A stretch of DNA of 64,000 bases from an uncultured Eudoraea sp. (GTDB lineage Bacteria; Bacteroidota; Bacteroidia; Flavobacteriales; Flavobacteriaceae), in NCBI RefSeq assembly GCF_947260015.1, contig NZ_CAMYOM010000010.1, positions 1-64,000 on the forward strand, in the 5' to 3' direction. The notes beneath the pieces are model-generated. The model did not search any database and was not told where the DNA came from. It was given only the letters and a program-made list of their open reading frames with translations. Each line of letters begins with the position of its first letter. Position 1 is the stretch's first letter. A program made the translations under genes and the position numbers. Shown here piece after piece: positions 1 to 8,949 of the stretch.

Positions 1-1
1 G

Positions 2-280
2 ATCTTTTCACCCAGCCTCTGGATATCCAAAATGATCTTTGATCATACCAGATCATTTGAGCCTCTCGAAAAAACTAAGATTTATCTATACGCAGGAGGA
101 AAAGAAAGTAAAGAACATTTACCCAATGTACAAAAACTGGAGGCCATCATCCGAAAGAAAATGGTAGATGGGCATGCCTTTGATTTTCATTTTTCAGTAA
201 ATGAAGATGGTAATCATGCGGAGGTATACTGGAGAGAAGAATTTCCACTGGCCGTGAAATGGCTTTTTTTTGAATCGTAA
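2..280 (+). CDS. alpha/beta hydrolase (esterase family), 3' part only
   Basis: The open frame runs in from the window edge without a start, and its first residues read FSPSLWIS. That motif is typical of the putative esterase family (COG2819/PF00756, enterochelin-esterase-like), where it sits just after the nucleophile elbow. A following strand, IYLYAGGKES, also fits this family. The nucleophile lies upstream of the window. The C-terminal half holds the segment where the catalytic His would be expected (NEDGNHAEVYWREEFP). An internal ATG at 32 gives a shorter frame, but family similarity begins before it, so the gene is truncated by the window rather than short. It lies 3 nt upstream of an M17 aminopeptidase and is probably in its operon. 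The substrate cannot be inferred. Confidence 0.8.
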   Translation: MFSPSLWISKMIFDHTRSFEPLEKTKIYLYAGGKESKEHLPNVQKLEAIIRKKMVDGHAFDFHFSVNEDGNHAEVYWREEFPLAVKWLFFES

Positions 281-283
281 CAT

Positions 284-1690
284 ATGAAATACATACCTAT
301 TGAGCAGCTTGATCCCGAAAAAGATCTTATTCTGCCGTGCCGAAAAAATCAACTAGATCTGCTGAAGAAGTTTACAGCTAATGTTACCCCCGACTTTGAA
401 GGCGAACACGCCACCTTTCAGACTTTTTACGGGAAGGGTGGAAACAGGATTTACGCCCTGGGGATTGGTGAGGAAAAGGATGCGGTAAAGATCGATAAGG
501 CTTTCCAGAAGTTATGTTTTGATACTAAAAAGTACTGGAAGGCTGACATGCAGTTACAAGCTGCAGCTTTGAATGAAGAAGAACTGCAAAAAGCTGTTAT
601 AGGCCTTGAAATGGGAACTTACCAGATCGGAAGTTTCAAAACGGAACAAAAAGCCGCCACAGAAACGGAAATTCAGGTTACGGGCAACGGGGACATTACC
701 AGAGTTATTAATGAAGCGGCCCTTATCGGAACTACTATTAACCGAATCAAGTCTCTTATAGATGCCCCGGCGAATCATAAAACACCCGAATATCTTGGTA
801 GTTGGGCTAAAGAATCCGCAGGGCAGAACCAGTATAAATGTACGCTGCTTGGGAAAAGTGAACTGAAAGAACAAGGTTTCGATGCCGTTCTTGCAGTGGG
901 CCGTGGAAGTGAAAACCCTCCGGTGGTGATAGTCACCGAATATATTGCTAAACCTGGTGCGGGGATCGATATCGGCCTGGTTGGGAAAGGGATTACTTTT
1001 GATACCGGCGGATTATCTATAAAACCATCCCAAAACCTGCACTATATGAAAAGTGATATGGGAGGTGCCGCAGTGGTCCTTGGTGTCGTAGAACTTGTAG
1101 CCAGGATGGGTCTGAATATCAATATAGTGGGGGTAGTAGCTTCAGCAGAGAATGCCGTTGATTCAAAAAGCTACAGACCAGGAGATGTCATAAACTCATA
1201 TTCAAAAAAGAGTATAGAGATTATTGACACTGATGCGGAAGGGCGCCTGGTGCTGGCAGATGGCCTGAGTTACATAATTAAGCAATTTCAACCGCACCAG
1301 GTCATAGATCTGGCTACCCTTACCGGAAGCGTCGTACGTACCTTGGCTTATTCTGCTGCAGGGATGTTTACTAACGACACTGAAATGGCGACTAGCATGT
1401 CGGATATTGGAAACCGTATAAACGAACGTGTATGGCAATTACCCCTTTATGAAGAGTTTGAAACTGATCTGCAGTCAGATATAGCAGACCTTCGAAATTT
1501 CAGCGGGAAGCCTATTGCCGGAGCCATTACGGCCGCCAAGTTTCTGCAGGCGTTTACAGATGATCATAAACACTGGATGCACCTCGATATAGCCGGGGTG
1601 GCTTTTGGGGACTCACACTATGCCAAAATGAAAAGCAGCACGGGCTTTGGTGTTCAACTCATTTTGGAGTATATTAAAACTTTAATTTAG
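284..1690 (+). CDS. pepA: leucyl aminopeptidase (M17 family)
   Basis: Predicted cytosolic dinuclear-metal aminopeptidase that removes N-terminal residues from peptides. The C-terminal catalytic domain is clear: FDTGGLSIKP near residue 238, KSDMGGAA near residue 258, and the signature DTDAEGRL near residue 313, which supplies metal ligands and the catalytic Arg. The N-terminal macro-like domain is more divergent. The length of 468 residues is normal for the family. The ATG is 3 nt after the upstream esterase stop, and the next gene starts 5 nt after this stop, so the three genes look co-transcribed. Sitting beside ATP-grasp ligases, it may process peptide-like products rather than act only in general turnover; that is inference. 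M17 family assignment is secure. Confidence 0.93.
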   Translation: MKYIPIEQLDPEKDLILPCRKNQLDLLKKFTANVTPDFEGEHATFQTFYGKGGNRIYALGIGEEKDAVKIDKAFQKLCFDTKKYWKADMQLQAAALNEEELQKAVIGLEMGTYQIGSFKTEQKAATETEIQVTGNGDITRVINEAALIGTTINRIKSLIDAPANHKTPEYLGSWAKESAGQNQYKCTLLGKSELKEQGFDAVLAVGRGSENPPVVIVTEYIAKPGAGIDIGLVGKGITFDTGGLSIKPSQNLHYMKSDMGGAAVVLGVVELVARMGLNINIVGVVASAENAVDSKSYRPGDVINSYSKKSIEIIDTDAEGRLVLADGLSYIIKQFQPHQVIDLATLTGSVVRTLAYSAAGMFTNDTEMATSMSDIGNRINERVWQLPLYEEFETDLQSDIADLRNFSGKPIAGAITAAKFLQAFTDDHKHWMHLDIAGVAFGDSHYAKMKSSTGFGVQLILEYIKTLI

Positions 1691-1695
1691 AAATA

Positions 1696-2898
1696 ATGCC
1701 CGGACCAACACTAAATTTTCTCTGCATCTCCACCTTTTTTAAAGGGACAGATTTCCTGAAAAGTTGTAAAACTGAAGGAAACAATGTTTACTTGTTAACC
1801 TTAAAAAAGCTGGACAAGGAAGATTGGCCCTGGGAGTTTATAGACGATGTATTTTATGTGGAGCAATGGAATGATTCAGATGTACGAAAAGGGATTGCAT
1901 ATAAGTTTCGGTCTATCAGGTTCGATCGTTTTGTGGCTCTGGACGACTTTGATGTAGAGCGGGTAGCAGCATTGCGGGAACACTTCCGGATGCCCGGTAT
2001 GGGCAGTACAACTGCACGTCATTTCCGCGATAAACTGGCCATGCGATTTAAGGCAAGGGATGAAGGGATTAACGTGCCCCAATTCACAGGGCTTTTTAAT
2101 GATTCGGATATAAATAACTTTGTAAGTTCTGTGAATCCACCATGGTTGTTAAAACCTCGTTCTGAGGCCTCGGCAGCCGGGATAAAGAAATTACACAATA
2201 ATAACGATCTATGGGAAAAAGTCCATGCACTTGGTGATGAAAGAGACAATTACCTGGTAGAAAAATTTGCGCCGGGGAATGTATACCATGTAGATGGACT
2301 CCAAATGGATGGTGAGGTCATTTTTTCCAGAGTGAGTAAATATCTGGATACGCCTTTTGATGTTGCCCATGGTGGTGGAGTTTTCCGATCCGTGAATTGT
2401 GAAATAGGATCTGAACCGGAAAAAGGCCTGACAAAGATGAACGCCCAGGTGATGAAAGCTTTTGGACTGAAGTATGGAGCCTCCCACACAGAGTTCATCG
2501 AGTCTAAAGAAACAGGGGCACTTTTCTTTCTTGAAACCTCCTCCAGGGTTGGCGGGGCCAATCTGGCTGAAATGGTAGAATTTGCTTCCGGTGTAAATTT
2601 GTGGAAAGAATGGGCCAGGATAGAAACGGCAACCCTTAAGAAAACGGTCTATAAATTGCCAAAGATGTTCAATAAAACTGCGGGGATTGTGGTATCATTA
2701 AGTCGCTTTGAACATCCAGACACCTCCGGATTTAATGATCCTGAAATTGTATGGCGAATGAATAAACCCTGGCACATTGGCCTTATCGTAGTAGCTGATA
2801 CCAGTGAACGTGTACTGGAGTTACTGGACGCTTATACACAGCGGATAACTCACGATTTTCATGCCAGTTCCCCCGCTCCGGATAAACTTCATGATTGA
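1696..2898 (+). CDS. ATP-grasp domain protein
   Basis: A 400-residue predicted carboxylate-amine/thiol ligase of the ATP-grasp superfamily. An N-terminal Rossmann-like region (LNFLCISTFF) precedes the grasp domain. Around residues 150-165 is the ATP-binding Lys strand and loop (WLLKPRSEASAAGIKK), and near 285 the metal-binding strand (ALFFLETSSRVGG). The domain arrangement resembles carbamoyl-phosphate-synthase-like ATP-grasps, in which an acyl-phosphate intermediate is attacked by an amine. The substrate is unknown. It follows the M17 peptidase by 5 nt and converges on the second ATP-grasp gene with only 4 nt between stops. I recognise the superfamily, not a named enzyme. Confidence 0.8.
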   Translation: MPGPTLNFLCISTFFKGTDFLKSCKTEGNNVYLLTLKKLDKEDWPWEFIDDVFYVEQWNDSDVRKGIAYKFRSIRFDRFVALDDFDVERVAALREHFRMPGMGSTTARHFRDKLAMRFKARDEGINVPQFTGLFNDSDINNFVSSVNPPWLLKPRSEASAAGIKKLHNNNDLWEKVHALGDERDNYLVEKFAPGNVYHVDGLQMDGEVIFSRVSKYLDTPFDVAHGGGVFRSVNCEIGSEPEKGLTKMNAQVMKAFGLKYGASHTEFIESKETGALFFLETSSRVGGANLAEMVEFASGVNLWKEWARIETATLKKTVYKLPKMFNKTAGIVVSLSRFEHPDTSGFNDPEIVWRMNKPWHIGLIVVADTSERVLELLDAYTQRITHDFHASSPAPDKLHD

Positions 2899-2902
2899 AG
2901 GT

Positions 2903-4099
2903 TTAAATCTCAAAGAAGCCGGCACTGCTGCCTACCCAAATCTTGTCCTTATTGTGTCTTACTCCAACCATTTCACCCTTACTTAAACGCACCAAATTAC
3001 TAATAATCTGCATTGAATTGGTTTTGCTGCTTCGAATCAACATAATTCGTATCTCACATTTAGCAGGAACATCCAAGGTGTCTACAACGGGGTGATAGGC
3101 GACTTTCTCCTGAAGCATATAATTTGCCTTATTGGGCAGGGCATCAATGATTTCTTTGGTCACATTAATTTGAACACCTGTTCCGGCAAAGGAATACAGG
3201 GGTTTCAGGACATAATTTTGAAGGTCTGAGGGCAGTGATTCCAACTTATCGAGCAGGTACGATTTTGGAACATAATCGCCTTTTAAAAAGGGCATTAAAT
3301 ACTTACTTATCCGGAAGAACCAGTTCGGATGGCCAATCCACTCTACATCCACCTCATCCACAAAATGAAATTCTCTTTTAAGCTCCGGGCGCTGGTAGAG
3401 TTCATCAAAAATTACCCGGTTGTAAATCTTTTCTATTTTCACTTCTATACCATCTTCATCGAGGTAGAAAAGGGTTTTACCACGCTTTTTTAGTTTTGTG
3501 AGACACAGGGTCTTCACCCCAAGCCTGATTTCCGTAGCCTTAAAGTCTATAGCGGTGGCTTGCTTTTCGGGCTCTACTTCCAGTATTACCACTTGTTTTG
3601 GATCTGTATCTCCAACAATTTCTGAACGCAGGAGTTCCAGGAATTCCGCATGGGTAATGCTGTTGGGGTGGATAGAAAATCCTTCGGGAATATCAAAATG
3701 TCGCCTGTAAGTCCTTGCCAATGCTTCCTGGTAATAAAAAAGAGAGGGAAATCCCTGTAGTTCTATCAGTTTAGGGGTGAGTTCACCCTGCTCATCCAGG
3801 CAGATGCCGAAATCCATTTGAATAAATTTTGGGTGATCATCCTCGTTGGGAACAATAATTTCATCATTATAAAAGGCACCCTGAGTCAATTCCTTAAAAT
3901 CCGGCCGGTTTATTACCTTCATAATGTCTGCTGTAGCGTCGAATAGACGCTGACGCAACTTATGTGGAATAAAGATCGGGGTTTCCGCAACCTTGAAACC
4001 AGGCACCGTTCCGAAACGCTGTTTCAGGTCATCCATTAAAGCCTGGTACTTTTCTTGAGTGAATTCTTCAATGTACGCTTTTCGATATTCTTTTATCAT
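2903..4099 (-). CDS. ATP-grasp-like ligase of unknown substrate
   Basis: A 398-residue protein, last gene of the minus-strand operon 7672-2903. The stretch QMDFGICLDEQGELTPKLIE (residues about 104-123) and the later YVLKPLYSFAGTGVQINV segment (about 295-312) resemble metal- and nucleotide-binding parts of ATP-grasp or glutathionylspermidine-synthase-like ligases. The C-terminal strands end in a basic segment, RHNKDKIWVGSSAGFFEI. It starts 6 nt after the glutamine amidotransferase stop, indicating translational coupling. The neighbourhood suggests one amide- or peptide-bond-forming step in a small pathway. The superfamily is inferred from motifs only, and the exact reaction cannot be named. 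Confidence 0.65.
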   Translation of the reverse strand: MIKEYRKAYIEEFTQEKYQALMDDLKQRFGTVPGFKVAETPIFIPHKLRQRLFDATADIMKVINRPDFKELTQGAFYNDEIIVPNEDDHPKFIQMDFGICLDEQGELTPKLIELQGFPSLFYYQEALARTYRRHFDIPEGFSIHPNSITHAEFLELLRSEIVGDTDPKQVVILEVEPEKQATAIDFKATEIRLGVKTLCLTKLKKRGKTLFYLDEDGIEVKIEKIYNRVIFDELYQRPELKREFHFVDEVDVEWIGHPNWFFRISKYLMPFLKGDYVPKSYLLDKLESLPSDLQNYVLKPLYSFAGTGVQINVTKEIIDALPNKANYMLQEKVAYHPVVDTLDVPAKCEIRIMLIRSSKTNSMQIISNLVRLSKGEMVGVRHNKDKIWVGSSAGFFEI

Positions 4100-4105
4100 G
4101 GAGAT

Positions 4106-4933
4106 CTAATAGATTAGTTGCCGGGAAACCTGTTCCAATGCGTTTGCAATGAATTTTGGAAGAATCACTGCATGGGTTTTCATGATCTTATCGGGATCAT
4201 CCATGTGTTCCATCATATCATCGTATTTCTGTTCACCAAAATTTTTAATCACAATTTGTTTGTTCTTTTCCTGAGAAAAATGGATTTTCATCCCCACAGG
4301 TTCTGCCTCCGGATGGAATTGTGTGCCCACAAATTCTTCTGAAAAGCGAACAGCCATGATGGCACGTTCAAGTTCCACATGGGTACGTATTTTTTCGAGG
4401 CTAAGGATGGTCGCTCCATGTTCTTTGAAGACTTTCAACCTGGGTTGGATCAATTGCCAGTCGCGGGAATCAACAGCATAAAAAGGATCGTCAAGCCCTT
4501 CCAGTAAAGGATCTTTTACTCCTGCCTTGGTCTTGTGAACGGGAAGGATTCCGAAGGACGTCCTTTTCCTAATTTTAATAGTCCCTAGCTCAAAATAATC
4601 ACAAACCAGCTGAAAAGAATAACAGATAAAGAAAAAGTACTTCTTCTGATGCGCTGAGGCCTTGTTAAAGTCCCAAATGTTTTGAACCAATTTCAGATAA
4701 GGCTCCCGCCAAGGACCTTCTTCCAATGGACTTCCGGGGCCGCCACTTGAAATATAAATATCAAAAGAAGTGTCCGGCAGCTCATTCTTACCACGAACAT
4801 CAAAAACTTTGAAGGTACTAAGGTTCTTAAAAGATTTTACAATCTCGACAATAAGGCCCAGTCCCTGATTGGGGACATTTGCATTCATGTCCAAAACTGC
4901 TATTTTCCCCTTGGATTTCTCCATTTTACGCAT
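4106..4933 (-). CDS. class I glutamine amidotransferase-like protein
   Basis: A 275-residue protein of the GATase1 fold. Visible elements are the oxyanion-strand-like SSGGPGSPLEEG (about residues 61-72), a nucleophile-elbow candidate FFICYSFQLVCDYF with Cys near residue 103, and the His-Glu pair in GTQFHPEAEP (about 204-213). The elbow has ICYSFQ rather than the usual GxCxGxQ, so hydrolase efficiency or specificity may differ. In this family glutaminase activity would supply ammonia to a ligase, consistent with the flanking ATP-grasp and carboxylate-amine ligase genes (4 and 6 nt spacing). The start is the ATG at 4933; a second ATG 3 codons later (MEKSKGK) is also possible. Confidence 0.8.
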   Translation of the reverse strand: MRKMEKSKGKIAVLDMNANVPNQGLGLIVEIVKSFKNLSTFKVFDVRGKNELPDTSFDIYISSGGPGSPLEEGPWREPYLKLVQNIWDFNKASAHQKKYFFFICYSFQLVCDYFELGTIKIRKRTSFGILPVHKTKAGVKDPLLEGLDDPFYAVDSRDWQLIQPRLKVFKEHGATILSLEKIRTHVELERAIMAVRFSEEFVGTQFHPEAEPVGMKIHFSQEKNKQIVIKNFGEQKYDDMMEHMDDPDKIMKTHAVILPKFIANALEQVSRQLIY

Positions 4934-4937
4934 TTGT

Positions 4938-5937
4938 TTAAGTTCCCAGTAAAGTTTGTTCTGTTATATAGTCTACTACCTTTATGAGATCTTTGGTCTC
5001 TTCATAAACGGCTAATTGCCTATCTGCACCGGTCCCCCGTTTCATCATTTCCCTTACATTTTCAACTTCTTTCCGCGATCCAAGGTCATCTACTACGTCG
5101 TCTATGAATTTTGTTTTCATTGATAAGCGCTCTGTGATACAGTATAAAATTAAGGTTTTGCGACTTTAGTTTATGCAATTTGGCCACCAGTGCCTGTATT
5201 ACAGCCGTAATGGTTATAGTCTCCTCTATGGTCAAAGGCACGTCACAGATTCTAACCTCCAGGGTAGGGAAAAAAGGGTGTATTCTGATATCCCACCAGA
5301 TCTTCTTGGGGTTGTCAATACATTTCGTTTTTACCAATAAATTCACATAGCTCTCATACTCACTTAAACTATTAAAGGCCCCTGGAATTCCCGTTCTTGG
5401 AAATTTGTCGAAAACCTTAGACCTATATGATTTGAAGCCCGTATTCCTGCCTTCCCAAAAAGGGGAATTGGTGGAAAGGGCATATAAGTGCGGTAAAAAA
5501 TAACGCATAGAATTAGTAAGATGGAGTGCCAATGCCTTATCTGCGATACCGACATGTACATGGAGACCAAAGATGAGGTTAGACCTTGCTGTATCCTGCA
5601 ATTCCATTATAATCTCATCATATCTTGGATTGGGTGTAATGTGCTGTTTTTCCCACTCGGAAAAAGGATGGGTGCCTGCAGCACCAATTTTAAAGCCCAG
5701 TCCGTTGGCGATCTCGGATATGGATCGTCTCAGATGTGTCAGCTCAGCATGGGCTTCCTTAATATCTCTGCAAATATTGGTCCCCACTTCAACCACTGCC
5801 TGATGCATTTCTGCCTTTACCTGCTCGCTTAGTTGTTTTTCAGCCTCCAAAACAATCTGCTGATCGTGGGAAATTAATTCCCTGCTTTCCGGATCAATTA
5901 CCTGATATTCTTCTTCAATCCCTAATGTAAATTCCAT
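4938..5937 (-). pseudogene. carboxylate-amine ligase (GCS2/YbdK-type, COG2170) with internal deletion and frameshift
   Basis: The first 260 or so residues match the glutamate-cysteine ligase 2 family: GIEEEYQV at the N-terminus, HQAVVEVGT, GLHVHVG and EVRICD. This frame continues to INENK and then reads out of frame to a stop at 5086. The family C-terminus resumes in another frame as FIDDVVDDLGSRKEVENV and runs to 4938. In intact homologues about 35 residues, including the usual W-R-A-x-R-x-G block, separate ENK from this helix. They are absent here, so the junction near 5116-5119 is a deletion of roughly 100 bp that also shifts the frame. Either the gene is dead or the junction is an assembly error. 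Flanking genes in the operon look intact. Confidence 0.8.
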
Positions 5938-5989
5938 TTCCGCTTGGGTATTTCTTATTCATCTTTTAAAAATTCACAACGGCCTCCTA

Positions 5990-6949
5990 CTAAAGAGGGG
6001 TTTTCTTTCCGGTGATCTGGTCTTGTACAAAAGTACCCCAGGTAAGATTCATCTTCCCTTTTTTATAGGCTTGCGCCCTTTCAATGGCCATATTTGCGGC
6101 GTTCTCCACAATCCAGTCGAAATTGTCCTGGCCAACTGAATGGATATCCGCATCGGGCGCCGGGTTACAAAAATCGATAGCGTATGGAATGCCATCCCGG
6201 ACAGCAAATTCTACTGTATTGAAATCGTACCCCAGGGCTTTGCAAAGCCGGATACAATATTTTTTGACGGTATCCAGAATTGCCGGATCTACCTCAGGTC
6301 CGTTAATAACATAACGCAAATGATGCGGATTCCGTGGTTCATACTGCATGATATGCACATTGTCTGTACCCAATACATAACAACGGAAATATTCTTTGAA
6401 TTGGATTTCTTCCTGAAGCATCATGACTAACTGACCTGTTTCGGCATGTTTTGCCCAGAGGTCTTCAGGGTCATTCACACGGTAAACACTCTTCCAGCCA
6501 CCGCCGGAATGTGGTTTCATATAGGCGGGAAAGCCGATAGTTTCAAACATTTTATCCCAGTTCAAGGGAAATTTTAGATTACGAAAGGAATCTTCATCCG
6601 TATCATCCGGGCGAAACGAAGACGGTAACACAACCGTTTTCGGAACCGGAACCCCTACATTTACAGCCAGGGCATTGTTAAAAAACTTCTCATCGGCACT
6701 CCACCAAAAAGGGTTATTTATTACCGCAGTGCCTGTAATAGCTGCATTCTTGAGATAAGTTCTGTAAAAGGGAACATCCTGGGAAATCCTATCTATAATG
6801 ACGGCATAATCCGTCGGTGCGGCCTGCTCTACCATATCTATACTCACCGCCTCGGCTGTGATACCCTTAATCCCTTTTTCATTTACCCTTTGGATAAACG
6901 CCTGTGGAAAGGAGTTTTCCTGACCGAATAAGATTCCTATTTTTTTCAT
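5990..6949 (-). CDS. ATP-grasp protein (RimK-like)
   Basis: A 319-residue protein with an N-terminal nucleotide-like fold (KKIGILFGQENSFPQAF) and a grasp domain. The phosphate-binding loop is YMKPHSGGGWKSVYRVN (about residues 141-157), and the metal-binding strand is EFAVRDGIPYAIDFCNPAPD (about 252-271), with the Asp-x-x-Asn pattern of this superfamily. It probably forms an acyl-phosphate on a carboxylate substrate. It lies 18 nt downstream of the esterase gene and 52 nt upstream of the broken carboxylate-amine ligase, within the same minus-strand operon. It is the third ATP-grasp in 7 kb. The substrate is not recognised. Confidence 0.75.
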   Translation of the reverse strand: MKKIGILFGQENSFPQAFIQRVNEKGIKGITAEAVSIDMVEQAAPTDYAVIIDRISQDVPFYRTYLKNAAITGTAVINNPFWWSADEKFFNNALAVNVGVPVPKTVVLPSSFRPDDTDEDSFRNLKFPLNWDKMFETIGFPAYMKPHSGGGWKSVYRVNDPEDLWAKHAETGQLVMMLQEEIQFKEYFRCYVLGTDNVHIMQYEPRNPHHLRYVINGPEVDPAILDTVKKYCIRLCKALGYDFNTVEFAVRDGIPYAIDFCNPAPDADIHSVGQDNFDWIVENAANMAIERAQAYKKGKMNLTWGTFVQDQITGKKTPL

Positions 6950-6967
6950 AATGCTGATTTTAGATAC

Positions 6968-7672
6968 TTATAATTTTGAAAGGTATTCCGGGAACATCTG
7001 TTTCCAGATAGGCCAGTCGTGCTCTGCCCACTTACGCTCATCCCACCAAAACGGGATGTTCTTTTCACCAAGGATACGTGCTAACTGCTTGTTTGCATCC
7101 AGGCAGATATCCCACTCGCCAACACCAAGTACGATCTTCATATTCCAGAGGTCCGGATGGTTAGATCCGGGAAGGTAATCTACCGGATTATTGAAAAACA
7201 CATTGTCGTCATAATATCCGTCCATAAATGATTTGATATCGAAGGAACCGCTCATACTGAACATATGGCTAACTTTCTCAGGATGTTTAAAAGCGAAGTT
7301 CGCTGCCTGATACCCTCCGAAACTAGGCCCTGCCACTGCAACTTTAGGAATGCCTTTCTGATGGCAGATGGCGTTCACAAGCTCTTCCAGGACAAACTTA
7401 TCATACCAAATATGGTTTTTAACACGCTCCGCCGGATGAATACCCTTATTATACCAACTGAGTTCGTTGATACTGTCCGGACAATAAATTTGAACGAGTC
7501 CCTGTTCCAAAAACCATCGTGCAGATTCTATCAGCCCAAAATCCTTACACTCGTAATAACGTCCCGAAGTGGTAGGAAAAAGGATAACAGGATAGCCTGC
7601 GTGGCCAAAAACCAGCATTTCAATTTCCCTGCTTAAAGCAGGGGAATACCATTTGGAATACTCTTCTTTCAA
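6968..7672 (-). CDS. putative esterase, alpha/beta hydrolase fold
   Basis: First gene of the minus-strand operon; 234 residues. It has the esterase-family N-terminus (EMLVFGHAGYPVILFPTTSG), the nucleophile elbow GPSFGGYQAANFAF near residue 117, followed by SMSGSFDIKSF, and a C-terminal His candidate in WAEHDWPIWKQMFP. It resembles the putative esterase family (PF00756), as does the truncated esterase at the left edge, so the two convergent operons each begin with or contain an esterase. The start is a TTG at 7672, because family-like sequence begins immediately and no ATG is available. A TATCTTGG box at about 7704-7711 upstream is a weak promoter candidate. Confidence 0.8.
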   Translation of the reverse strand: MKEEYSKWYSPALSREIEMLVFGHAGYPVILFPTTSGRYYECKDFGLIESARWFLEQGLVQIYCPDSINELSWYNKGIHPAERVKNHIWYDKFVLEELVNAICHQKGIPKVAVAGPSFGGYQAANFAFKHPEKVSHMFSMSGSFDIKSFMDGYYDDNVFFNNPVDYLPGSNHPDLWNMKIVLGVGEWDICLDANKQLARILGEKNIPFWWDERKWAEHDWPIWKQMFPEYLSKL

Positions 7673-7800
7673 TAGTTTGATTTAATTAAAAAACGTCTGA
7701 AATGCCAAGATACTTTTTTTCCGTTAAATCATGCATATTTATAAGTAAAAAGCCGCTGATACACACCGCATTAGTCTGTTTCTCTTCAGATTGCAAAGTT

Positions 7801-8139
7801 TCAAAATAATGTTCGTATTATTACCAATACCAGTCCGATTAGAAAGATAGTCGTAAAAATTAATTTGTTATTCTTCGCTAACCAATTAGGAAGAAAAATA
7901 TCGAAGTTGTCTTTTTGAGAATCCGAATATTTCCTTGCTAAAACGGTCAAAGGACAAAACATTCTGAATAGCAAAAGAACTATTCCTTCACCTATTACAA
8001 GCACTATCCCAAGCCAGGTATAGGTGTTAATAGCACCGGTTATTCCGGAGTATACCACATAGAAAATCACAGCTACAAAGAACATCCAGATCAACGTATG
8101 TGTCAGTTTTATGACAAAAAGTTTGTTGGTATGATCCAT
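7801..8139 (-). CDS. small membrane protein, DUF2784-like
   Basis: A 112-residue protein with three likely membrane helices (about residues 13-33, 40-60 and 91-110). A cysteine-containing FCPLTVLARKY segment follows the second helix. An aromatic-flanked CPLT motif after a helix is seen in DUF2784 proteins, so a distant relationship is possible. No catalytic motif is visible. It stands alone, with about 80 nt to the GNAT gene upstream on the same strand. Function unknown; probably an inner-membrane protein. Confidence 0.6.
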   Translation of the reverse strand: MDHTNKLFVIKLTHTLIWMFFVAVIFYVVYSGITGAINTYTWLGIVLVIGEGIVLLLFRMFCPLTVLARKYSDSQKDNFDIFLPNWLAKNNKLIFTTIFLIGLVLVIIRTLF

Positions 8140-8215
8140 GACTTATCCAAATAAAATAGTGTATTGCAAGGGTAAATCCTCCGGAAAGTTCCTGCCAATA
8201 TCATCCATTGTATTA

Positions 8216-8734
8216 TTATTTCAAACCTTTTAGCATTGCAACAAATTTAAAGTGTTCTTTTCCAATTTGAAAATCGTGGTCTCCAATCTTTTCAAAACCA
8301 CTCCTTCCGTAAAAATTTATTGCCCGCTCATTACTTTTAGGAACAGAAAGCCAAATTTTATCAAACCCCTTTTCCCTTGCCGTATTTAGTAAGCTGTTTT
8401 GTAATTCCAAACCAATTTTCATAGACAGAAAATCCTGTAAAACATATATTTTTTGCATTTGACAAATGTTTTCGGAAGAACTGAATCTTGTTGGGGAATT
8501 TAATTTTGCATAACCTACGGGCAGATCATCTACCAGGGCAAGCCAAAAAAGATTATTGGGGTTTTCAAATCCACTTCTAATTTTTGCTACAGAAAAAGTC
8601 CGGTTATAATACGCCAACAGATCGTTTTTATCTCTAAAGTAATATCCAAATGTCTGTGGAAAAGTTACTCTGCCTAATAAGGTGATATATTCAGCATCTG
8701 TAGTATTGGCCAATCTAATTTCAATACTTTGCAT
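8216..8734 (-). CDS. GNAT family N-acetyltransferase
   Basis: Predicted cytosolic acetyl-CoA-dependent acyltransferase. The GNAT fold is seen in IEIRLANTTDAEYITLLGRV at the N-terminus, the central strand pair (FWLALVDDLPVGYAKL), an acetyl-CoA loop region (KIYVLQDFLSMKIGLELQNS), and the C-terminal ERAINFYGRSGFEKIGDHDF typical of the family. The frame extends upstream to a TTG at 8794 and an ATG at 8785, but those residues (RLSYKTSIHGNHQ) do not look like GNAT sequence. I therefore place the start at the ATG 8734 (172 residues), with moderate certainty. The substrate is unknown. Confidence 0.85.
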   Translation of the reverse strand: MQSIEIRLANTTDAEYITLLGRVTFPQTFGYYFRDKNDLLAYYNRTFSVAKIRSGFENPNNLFWLALVDDLPVGYAKLNSPTRFSSSENICQMQKIYVLQDFLSMKIGLELQNSLLNTAREKGFDKIWLSVPKSNERAINFYGRSGFEKIGDHDFQIGKEHFKFVAMLKGLK

Positions 8735-8949
8735 TTCGTTATTCTGATGATTTCCATGAATGCTAGTTTTGTAGGACAACCTCATCGAATTCAACTATTA
8801 ATTTCCTGTCAACCTGAGTTGATGCATACTTATACAATGCAATCCACCCCCACCTCAATTCACCGCTAAAGCATCTAATACAACCACCATTCCATATGGC
8901 CCAGTACCAGATTAGTTTATTTCATTTTTAGTGCTTTTATCATATTTAG

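Noticed and set aside
7265-7636. 123-codon plus-strand frame inside the esterase gene
   Set aside because: The minus-strand frame carries the esterase nucleophile elbow; the plus-strand translation has no recognisable features.
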